A stretch of 64,000 nt of DNA. It comes from Bacteroidota bacterium (GTDB lineage: Bacteria > Bacteroidota > Bacteroidia > Bacteroidales > VadinHA17). The notes below the pieces were generated by a model. It made no database searches and was not told where the DNA came from. It saw only the letters and a list, made by a program, of their open reading frames with translations. Position 1 is the stretch's first letter. Each line of letters opens with the position of its first letter. Both the position numbers and the translations under genes were made by a program. This document shows positions 55,079 to 62,115 of the stretch, piece by piece. Location: positions 248,001 through 312,000 of the forward strand of contig JADKBL010000002.1 in the NCBI GenBank assembly GCA_016718875.1, written 5' to 3'.

Positions 55079-56221
55079 TTGATTACGCGATCAGGTTGTC
55101 TTATACCATCTCCCTGTTATTGTATTGATGAATTAAGGTTCCGTAAAAACCTTTCATTGATTAAGCATGTTTCTGATGAATCAGGGGCTGAGATAATACT
55201 TGCCTTCAAGGGGTTTGCCATGTGGGGTGTTTTTCCCATACTCAGGGAATATGTATCAGGTGCCGCCGCAAGCTCGGCTGATGAAGCCAGACTGTGCTAT
55301 GAGGAAATAGGGTCGCTTGCTCATACATATTCACCGGTTTTTAAGGATGCTGATTTTGATAACATCCTGAAATACAGCTCACATGTAACATTCAATTCTC
55401 TTTATCAGTACAGTAAATTTTCGAATAGATTAAATGGAAAGTCGAAAAAAGTATCAGCAGGGTTAAGGATAAATCCCGAATTTTCGGAAGTTAGTCACGG
55501 AATTTACAATCCATGCAGCCCCGGCTCCAGGCTCGGTGTAACTGCCGATATTCTGGGAGACAGACTTCCTGAAGGAATTGAAGGATTCCATTTTCATGTT
55601 CTTTTTGAATCGGATTCGTATGCTCTGGAAAAAGTACTGGATGTTGTTGAAAGCAAATTCGGAAAGCACTTCAGCAAAATTAAATGGATAAATATGGGTG
55701 GAGGACACCTTATGACCAGAAAGGATTATAATACTGATCATCTCATCAGTATACTTAAGAGATTCAGGGAGAGGACAGGTCTTCATCTTATTCTTGAACC
55801 CGGAAGTGCTTTTGCATGGGAGACAGGGGAGCTTGTTTCAACAATTGAGGATGTTGTTGAAAATCAGGGCATAAAAACCGCAATCCTTGATGTTTCATTT
55901 ACTGCTCATATGCCTGACTGCCTTGAGATGCCTTATAAGCCTAAAGTACTTTGGGCTACAGAACCCGTTGAAGGAAAGCCAACCTATCGTCTTGGTGGAA
56001 ATTCATGCCTTTCCGGTGATTTCATGGGTGACTGGTCATTTGACAGGGAACTACTTCCCGGCGATACAATTGTGTTTCTTGATATGATACACTATACTAT
56101 GGTTAAGACTAGCACTTTTAACGGAGTACACCATCCTTCAATCGGAATATGGACAACTGAAAATAAATTCAGTCTTATAAAGGAGTTTGGTTATAAAGAT
56201 TATAAGACGCGTCTCTCCTGA
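55079..56221 (+). CDS. nspC: Carboxynorspermidine decarboxylase
   Basis: NspC is a PLP-dependent alanine-racemase-fold decarboxylase that turns carboxynorspermidine (or carboxyspermidine) into norspermidine (or spermidine). The N-terminus IPSPCYCIDELRFRKNL fits the family; the PLP Lys is in ILAFKGFAMW, and HFHVLFE, GGGHLMTRKDYNTDHL and EPGSAF follow. An in-frame stop at 55064 leaves TTG at 55079 as the likely start; no ATG precedes the conserved part. Together with the upstream dehydrogenase it forms a two-gene polyamine pathway. Confidence 0.92.
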   Translation: MITRSGCLIPSPCYCIDELRFRKNLSLIKHVSDESGAEIILAFKGFAMWGVFPILREYVSGAAASSADEARLCYEEIGSLAHTYSPVFKDADFDNILKYSSHVTFNSLYQYSKFSNRLNGKSKKVSAGLRINPEFSEVSHGIYNPCSPGSRLGVTADILGDRLPEGIEGFHFHVLFESDSYALEKVLDVVESKFGKHFSKIKWINMGGGHLMTRKDYNTDHLISILKRFRERTGLHLILEPGSAFAWETGELVSTIEDVVENQGIKTAILDVSFTAHMPDCLEMPYKPKVLWATEPVEGKPTYRLGGNSCLSGDFMGDWSFDRELLPGDTIVFLDMIHYTMVKTSTFNGVHHPSIGIWTTENKFSLIKEFGYKDYKTRLS

Positions 56222-56239
56222 TCAATAAGTCACCCACCC

Positions 56240-56303
56240 TATCTCCCTGTCTCCCTCACCCAGTCTCCAAGTCTCCCAGTCTCCCAGTCACACCCTCACC
56301 TCC
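56240..56303. repeat. Octamer tandem array, TCTCCCAG family
   Basis: Eight 8-bp units in phase (TATCTCCC, TGTCTCCC, TCACCCAG, TCTCCAAG, TCTCCCAG, TCTCCCAG, TCACACCC, TCACCTCC) between the convergent nspC and SDR genes. The array overlaps the SDR stop. Its reverse complement resembles the array at 18070. Confidence 0.8.
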
Positions 56304-56997
56304 TGTTAATAGTAATGTCAGTAACAAGCATCTTGTCGGAAAGCATTACGGCATTTACGATTTTCTCTGCAACCATTGCCGGGTCCATGAAAGCTGAAAG
56401 ATCCTTTGCCTTTCCCGGCATATTCCAGAAATCAGTCCTCATACCTCCGGGGTAAACAGCAATGATATTCCGCTTTTTGCCTTTGAGTTCAACCCTGAGT
56501 GCTTCAGTAAATCCCCTTGCGCCCCATTTTGCCGCACAATAGATTGTTTCTTCAGCTCTGCCAACCAATGCAGAAGTGGACATAATATTGACAATGGTAA
56601 GTTCTTCTTCCTCAGGAGTCATTCTCAATACCTCGGACGTTAGAAGGATCATCCCTTTAACATTAGCTTCAAATACTTTATCTACCATTGATGCCGAGAG
56701 AGAATCCGAATTAACGAACAGTCCCATTCCTGCATTATTGAATAAGTATTCAACCTGCAGATTGTTCCTTACGAGGTAGTCCCCGACTTTTTTAATATCG
56801 CATTCATTTCCAATGTTGCATACCATTGCTTCAGGCTGATTATCTGATGCGAATTCCATGAGTTTATCGTTGGCCGCTAAGAGCTTTTCGTTGTTCCTGC
56901 CCAGTATAATAACATTTTTACCCGCTTTTACGAGTAATGAGGCAATTTCATAACCCAGACCACTGGCTCCGCCGCTTACTACCGATACTTTTTTCAT
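56296..56997 (-). CDS. Short-chain dehydrogenase/reductase
   Basis: A 233-residue classical SDR with the cofactor motif GGASGLGYEIA, NNAGMG and the active-site pair YCAAKWG, and Ser in IMSTSAL. ATG at 56997 gives the family N-terminus MKKVSVVSGG; 57012 is an alternative. The substrate is not evident. It is divergent from the EamA transporter. Confidence 0.88.
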   Translation of the reverse strand: MKKVSVVSGGASGLGYEIASLLVKAGKNVIILGRNNEKLLAANDKLMEFASDNQPEAMVCNIGNECDIKKVGDYLVRNNLQVEYLFNNAGMGLFVNSDSLSASMVDKVFEANVKGMILLTSEVLRMTPEEEELTIVNIMSTSALVGRAEETIYCAAKWGARGFTEALRVELKGKKRNIIAVYPGGMRTDFWNMPGKAKDLSAFMDPAMVAEKIVNAVMLSDKMLVTDITINRR

Positions 56998-57074
56998 CTC
57001 TTTTTTTCTCAAATATATTTATTATTAACCATAGTAATATTTTCCGGTTCAATAATGCATTAAGTATCTATTAT

Positions 57075-57105
57075 TTTGTAAACCATCTATGTTTTAATAT
57101 TTTTG
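57075..57105 (+). promoter_or_regulatory. Bacteroidota-type promoter of the EamA transporter gene
   Basis: TTTG (57075-57078) and TATTTTTG (57098-57105) are separated by exactly 19 bp, the textbook spacing for the Bacteroidota sigma-ABfr promoter. The ATG lies 18 bp after the -7 box, so the leader is short. This is the best promoter match in the window. Confidence 0.75.
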
Positions 57106-57122
57106 CAGCTCAATATTTTCAT

Positions 57123-58037
57123 ATGTTTAAAAGTGGTTTTAAAACCCGTGCTCATCTTTCTCTTTTAATTGCCAATATCATTTATGGAGTTAACTACTCC
57201 GTGGCAAAATCCATTATGCCAGATCAGATTAAACCACTTGCACTGGTAGCAATCAGGAGCATTAGTGCTGCGGCCCTGTTCTGGCTTGCAAGCCTCTTTT
57301 TGCCTAAAGAAAAGGTCAGCAAAAAGGATATCCTATTTCTGGCATTCTGTTCTCTTTTCGGAGTGGTTACCAACCAGGTACTGTTTCTGGTTGGCCTGAA
57401 TTACACTTCACCTGTCAACTCTTCGATTATTGTCTCAACAAACCCGATTTTTGCTTTCATACTTGCAGCACTGATACTTAAAGAGAATATTACATATCTT
57501 AAGGGAATAGGATTGGCAATTGGTTTAACCGGAGTACTCATATTGATTCTGGAAAATGGAACTCCGGATATCAGCAGCAGAACATTCCTGGGTGATATTT
57601 CAACTCTGGTGAACACCATAAGCTGGGCGTTCTATACTGTCATTATAAAAAGAATGCTGGAAAAATATCATCCAGTTACAGTTATGAAATGGACATTTTT
57701 CTTTGGAATGTTTATCACTTTTTCAATTGGTTTTCCAAATCTCAGCAGTACAGATTGGTCCGCAATCACTCTGAACGGATGGCTGGGAATAGGCTTCGTA
57801 CTGGTTTTTGCAACTTTCGTGGGATATCTACTGATCGCTTTTGGACTCCGCCGCCTGAGTCCGACAATTGTTAGTACTTACACATACCTTAATCCGGTAA
57901 TTGCAGCATATCTGGCAACATTAATGGGTCAGGACAGAATTGATATTCACATGATACTTTCAGCAATACTGATATTTGCAGGTGTCTTTGTAGTCAGCTG
58001 GCAGAAAAAGAGCGATCAGACCAAAATCGGATCATAG
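57123..58037 (+). CDS. EamA/DMT-family transporter
   Basis: A 304-residue drug/metabolite transporter with ten predicted helices in two EamA repeats, opening with LLIANIIYGVNYSVAKSIMP and with PVNSSIIVSTNPIFAFILAAL in the first half and LSPTIVSTYTYLNPVIAAYLATL in the second. The substrate is unknown. ATG at 57123 is preferred because the open frame upstream overlaps the promoter. Confidence 0.85.
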   Translation: MFKSGFKTRAHLSLLIANIIYGVNYSVAKSIMPDQIKPLALVAIRSISAAALFWLASLFLPKEKVSKKDILFLAFCSLFGVVTNQVLFLVGLNYTSPVNSSIIVSTNPIFAFILAALILKENITYLKGIGLAIGLTGVLILILENGTPDISSRTFLGDISTLVNTISWAFYTVIIKRMLEKYHPVTVMKWTFFFGMFITFSIGFPNLSSTDWSAITLNGWLGIGFVLVFATFVGYLLIAFGLRRLSPTIVSTYTYLNPVIAAYLATLMGQDRIDIHMILSAILIFAGVFVVSWQKKSDQTKIGS

Positions 58038-58222
58038 ACCGAAGAAGATCATACGTTTATCAATACTGACCGTTGGTCAAAAAAAATTGTTTTTTGACGG
58101 CATTTGTAATAACTTTCGTGTGGTTTAAACATTAATCTAAAAATTTAAGACTCTCGGCAAAAATTACCAAGAGTTGTTTTGTATTGAGTACAGTGCTAAT
58201 GAATTAATTAAAATCTGTCACT

Positions 58223-60826
58223 ATGAAAACAAGACTATTTCTATTAACTGTTTTATCTCTTTCCTTTAGTCTTTTATTTTCCCAGGTTCCACAGGGATTC
58301 AATTACCAGGCAGTATTCGGGGATGCTACCGGCAATCCCGTGAGAAATGCCGAACTTCAGGTTAAAATTGGGATTCTTTCAGATACCATAACACCTGTTA
58401 TAGAGTGGGAAGAACTACATTCTTCTGTCAAAACCGGAGGTAATGGTACATTTTCCTTAGTGATTGGCACCGGGCAAAGGGAGGCAACTTCAACTGCTGT
58501 TGCTTTTAATGATTTAAACTGGAAAGCTTCACAGCTCTTTATTCGTACACAGGTTTATTATGAAGGAAGCTGGAAACAGATGGGTGCTGCAAAACTCTGG
58601 TCAGTTCCTTATTCAATGGTAGCAGGAGAATTAAGCGGATCGCTTGATAAACTGGCCGTTAACGGGAATACATCTTCAAATGATGAAGCATTGTTCGAGG
58701 TAAAAAACATTAACGGCCAAACAGTTTTTGCAGTATTCAATGAAGGAGTCAGGGTTTATGTTAATGACGGTGCTAAGGGAAGCAAAGGAGGTTTTTCAAT
58801 CGGAGGTTTTGCTGATTCAAAGACAGGGGAACAGGAGTATTTTGTCGTTAATAAAGACAGTATCAGGGCTTATATCTATGATAATCCTTTGATCAAAGGT
58901 TCAAAGGGTGGTTTTTCAATCGGAGGATTTGCAGATTCAAAAGGAATTACCAATGAATATCTGGTTGTTAGTCCTGATAGTACCAGGATTTATGTTGATA
59001 ATGCTGCATCTAAAAAGGGGAAGAAAGGTGGCTTTGCCATAGGCGGATTTGGTGCATCAAAGAGAAGTGATCCGCAGAATCTGTTCACAGTGAGTGATGA
59101 CAGCATAAGGTTATATATTGATGATGAATCAAAGGGATCTAAGGGCGGATTTTCAATAGGCGGATTTGCAGATTCAAAAGGACCATTCAGAAGCTTTTTC
59201 AATATTTCGACAGATGCTTCAGGAATTATATTTCCGGCTCAGAACAGGATTCTATGGTACCCTGTTAAAAATGCATTTCTGACAGGACAAATTCTTATCC
59301 AGCATCCTGACAGTATAGGGATCAATTCAACCACAACGGGATTTGAGTCAAGAGCAAAAGGAGCATATTCTCAGGCAATGGGTTACAGGGCAATTGCAAG
59401 GGGAGAATATTCAACAGCAATAGGAAAAGGGGCATATGCTGGTAGCGCCAATTCATTTGCCCTGGGTGATGGAGCCAGGGTCTTAAATAAAGATTCATAT
59501 GCCTTCGGAGCAGGTGCTATTGCAGCAGGAGAGGGTAGCTTTGCATTCGGATCTGTTGGTCGTGATACAGTTACTGCAGTTTCCACTGGTATTTTTACAG
59601 CTGCCCTCGGTAAGTACTCATTCGCACTGGGTCAGGGTTCCAGATCGTCAGGTACAGGTTCCGTAGCAATGGGCGTCAACAACAACGCTGAAGGAGATTT
59701 TAGCTCGGCCGTAGGTTTTGAGAATGTTTCATCAGGAAGATTATCAAGCACTTATGGCGCCTATAATACAGCTATTGGTGGCTATTCAATTTCAATGGGA
59801 AACAAATCAGTTTCTTCAGGCAAATATGCAACATCTATCGGACACGGTGTAGAAGCCTCCGGGCTTGATGCTGTTGCAATAGGATCAGATGCATACAGTG
59901 TAAATGTTACCACAGGTGATATATATACTGCACATACAATAGCTTCTGGTTATGGTTCTGTTGCCCTGGGACATGGTGTTTCTGCCCAGTCTTTTGTATC
60001 TCTAGTCATCGGACAGCAAAACGTTGAATCAAACGGATATAGCCCTTATTCATGGGTAGGCACTGACCCTTTGTTTGTTATAGGGAACGGTAAAGGAGCC
60101 ACGGCAGGAATTCCAAACAGGAGCAATGCAATGGTTGTCCTTAAAAATGGGAATGTTGGTGTCGGGATCAATGTCCCAGAATATAAAATGGATGTTATTG
60201 GCGATTCAAGATTTGTTGCAGGAAACCTTATGCTTTTAAGCGGGGGAGCAGGTATCCCCACCGGTTTCAGTATAGGAAGAACAGGTGTGGAGGCAGATCT
60301 TGGTATTGCTGCAGTACCGGGACAGGGTGCTGCATTTACAAATGAAGGAGATGCAGTTCTCAGAACTTCTCTTCCTTCCAAAAGATTGTTTTTATCGAAC
60401 GGAAGCGGTGATCCGACAATGGTAATTTCATATAAAAAAGTTGGTATAGGAATTGTTGTCCCAGAACAGGCTCTTCATGTGGTAGGTAACATTAAAGTGG
60501 ATGGCGATATAATATATGGTGGCGCAATTATAGATCAGATTCCGGATTTTGTTTTTCTCCCTGGATACGCAAAGTATTATAATCCACTTGAAGCAGATCA
60601 GTTTATCAAGAAAAATGGACACTTGCCATGGTTTACATCTGCGGGTGATCTGAAAGAAGAAGTCAGCCTTACCCGACTTCAAATTGAAACGGTGGAAACT
60701 GTTGAGAACCTGCAACTGCAGATAATCGAGCTTCAGAAAGAACACCAGGAGAAGATAAGTCAACAACAGACTGAAATAGATAACCTTAAGGTTGAACTGG
60801 AACAGATAAAAGCTTTGCTCAGATAA
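58223..60826 (+). CDS. Secreted YadA-head-like fibre protein with KGGFSIGG repeats
   Basis: An 867-residue surface protein with a signal peptide (to LLFSQVPQG). Four repeats of 39-40 residues lie at about 186-330; each starts KGGFSIGGFADSK or a close variant and continues with a strand like FVVNKDSIRAYI. A region of trimeric-autotransporter head repeats (about 370-600) follows, with SxAxG-type units such as NSFALGDGARV and SVAMGVNNNA. The end has a tail-fibre-like segment (KKNGHLPWFTSA) and a coiled coil. It is probably a trimeric fibre; it has no visible outer-membrane anchor or sorting domain. Confidence 0.78.
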   Translation: MKTRLFLLTVLSLSFSLLFSQVPQGFNYQAVFGDATGNPVRNAELQVKIGILSDTITPVIEWEELHSSVKTGGNGTFSLVIGTGQREATSTAVAFNDLNWKASQLFIRTQVYYEGSWKQMGAAKLWSVPYSMVAGELSGSLDKLAVNGNTSSNDEALFEVKNINGQTVFAVFNEGVRVYVNDGAKGSKGGFSIGGFADSKTGEQEYFVVNKDSIRAYIYDNPLIKGSKGGFSIGGFADSKGITNEYLVVSPDSTRIYVDNAASKKGKKGGFAIGGFGASKRSDPQNLFTVSDDSIRLYIDDESKGSKGGFSIGGFADSKGPFRSFFNISTDASGIIFPAQNRILWYPVKNAFLTGQILIQHPDSIGINSTTTGFESRAKGAYSQAMGYRAIARGEYSTAIGKGAYAGSANSFALGDGARVLNKDSYAFGAGAIAAGEGSFAFGSVGRDTVTAVSTGIFTAALGKYSFALGQGSRSSGTGSVAMGVNNNAEGDFSSAVGFENVSSGRLSSTYGAYNTAIGGYSISMGNKSVSSGKYATSIGHGVEASGLDAVAIGSDAYSVNVTTGDIYTAHTIASGYGSVALGHGVSAQSFVSLVIGQQNVESNGYSPYSWVGTDPLFVIGNGKGATAGIPNRSNAMVVLKNGNVGVGINVPEYKMDVIGDSRFVAGNLMLLSGGAGIPTGFSIGRTGVEADLGIAAVPGQGAAFTNEGDAVLRTSLPSKRLFLSNGSGDPTMVISYKKVGIGIVVPEQALHVVGNIKVDGDIIYGGAIIDQIPDFVFLPGYAKYYNPLEADQFIKKNGHLPWFTSAGDLKEEVSLTRLQIETVETVENLQLQIIELQKEHQEKISQQQTEIDNLKVELEQIKALLR

Positions 60827-60839
60827 TAGGACATGCGAC

Positions 60840-60880
60840 GCAAGACTGCATGACTGCAAAACCCGCAAGACCGCAAGACT
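60840..60880. repeat. Octamer tandem array, GCAAGACN family
   Basis: GCAAGACT, GCATGACT, GCAAAACCC (9 bp), GCAAGACC and GCAAGACT fill the gap between the fibre gene and the mnmA stop. Confidence 0.75.
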
Positions 60881-62080
60881 TTAACCTGAAATTACCCCTG
60901 AGCCAATTACTTCATCCTCTTCATACCAGGCAGCAAACTGGCCGGGTGCTATGCCTCTCTGAAGCAGATCAAAGATAATATAGATACCTTCTTTTCTTTT
61001 AAAAAGCCGGGCTTTCTGTAATTGCTGACGGTACCTGATCCTTACCATGTATTCATGGCTTTCGAGATCATTTAGCTTCAGATCACGTCTGATCCAGTGT
61101 ATCTCGTCTTCCTTAATAAGAAGCCCTTTACGGTTGAGACCGGGATGGGAGTGACCCTCTCCGACATATACTATGTTCTTTTCAACATCCGTTGCAATAA
61201 CAAAAAGCGGTTCGGTATATCCGCCAACATTCATCCCTTTTCTCTGCCCAATTGTATAATAATGAGCGCCGTTGTGAGTGCCAACTTTTATGCCTGTATC
61301 AGGCTGATATTTAAATGGTTCAGTAATGGATTTCAGCCAGTCTTCTGAAACTTCTCCCATAGGGTAGCCATCCTCGCAGGTTGGATAAACAGATTTTTCA
61401 GTGATTTCGATTATATCTCCCTTCTTTGGTGCGAGTTTTTGCTGAAGAAATGTTGGAAGGTGTACTTTTCCCACAAAACAAATTCCCTGTGAATCCTTTC
61501 TCTGTGCCGTAGCCAGTCCCAGTTCATCAGCTATTTTTCTTACCTCAGGTTTTACAAGATCCCCGATGGGAAACAGGGCTGTGGAAAGTTGTTCCTGGCT
61601 GAGCTGACAGAGAAAGTAGCTCTGATCCTTATTGCTGTCTTTGCCTGCAAGTAATCTGTGTATAAGTGTATTGTTGACACTTATTGTCTCCTTCCTGCAA
61701 TAATGTCCGGTGGCAACGAAGTCACCGCCAAGCTTTCTGGCTTCCTCTGCAAAAGAATCAAACTTTATTTCCCTGTTGCACAATACATCAGGGTTTGGCG
61801 TTCTTCCTTTCTCATATTCGGCGAACATGTAATCTACTACCCGCTGTCTGTATGGTTCGCTCAGATCAACCATATGAAAAGGTATCTTCAGCTTCTTTGC
61901 CACCATCTCGGCAAACATCAGGTCATCTTCCCAGTGACAGTCGCTTTGAAGAAGTCCGGTTGTGTCGTGCCAGTTCTTCATGAATAGCCCTGTAACCTCA
62001 TAACCCTGTTCTTTCAGAATATAAGCAGCAACGCTCGAATCAACGCCACCCGATAATCCTATGACAACCCTCTTTTTCAC
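60881..62080 (-). CDS. mnmA: tRNA-specific 2-thiouridylase
   Basis: MnmA thiolates U34 of tRNA for Lys, Glu and Gln. The PP-loop GLSGGVDSSVAA is near residue 7; the two catalytic Cys are in DVLCNREIKF near 99 and GICFVGKV near 199. The frame is open upstream to 62197, but that part is not conserved and overlaps the divergent helicase gene; GTG at 62080 gives a 399-residue family-like protein. A TATCTTTG box ends only 4 bp before it, so the message may be nearly leaderless. Confidence 0.93.
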   Translation of the reverse strand: MKKRVVIGLSGGVDSSVAAYILKEQGYEVTGLFMKNWHDTTGLLQSDCHWEDDLMFAEMVAKKLKIPFHMVDLSEPYRQRVVDYMFAEYEKGRTPNPDVLCNREIKFDSFAEEARKLGGDFVATGHYCRKETISVNNTLIHRLLAGKDSNKDQSYFLCQLSQEQLSTALFPIGDLVKPEVRKIADELGLATAQRKDSQGICFVGKVHLPTFLQQKLAPKKGDIIEITEKSVYPTCEDGYPMGEVSEDWLKSITEPFKYQPDTGIKVGTHNGAHYYTIGQRKGMNVGGYTEPLFVIATDVEKNIVYVGEGHSHPGLNRKGLLIKEDEIHWIRRDLKLNDLESHEYMVRIRYRQQLQKARLFKRKEGIYIIFDLLQRGIAPGQFAAWYEEDEVIGSGVISG

Positions 62081-62115
62081 TGTGCAAAGATAAAAAACAT
62101 TACCTTTATACCACC

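Noticed and set aside
58160..58190. Hairpin upstream of the fibre protein gene (ACTCTCGG with CCAAGAGT)
   Set aside because: The stem has a mismatch and no T run, and there is no nearby gene end that would need a terminator.
60428..60868. 146-codon minus-strand open frame inside the fibre protein gene
   Set aside because: It lies antisense to a well-supported gene and has no recognisable family or start signal.
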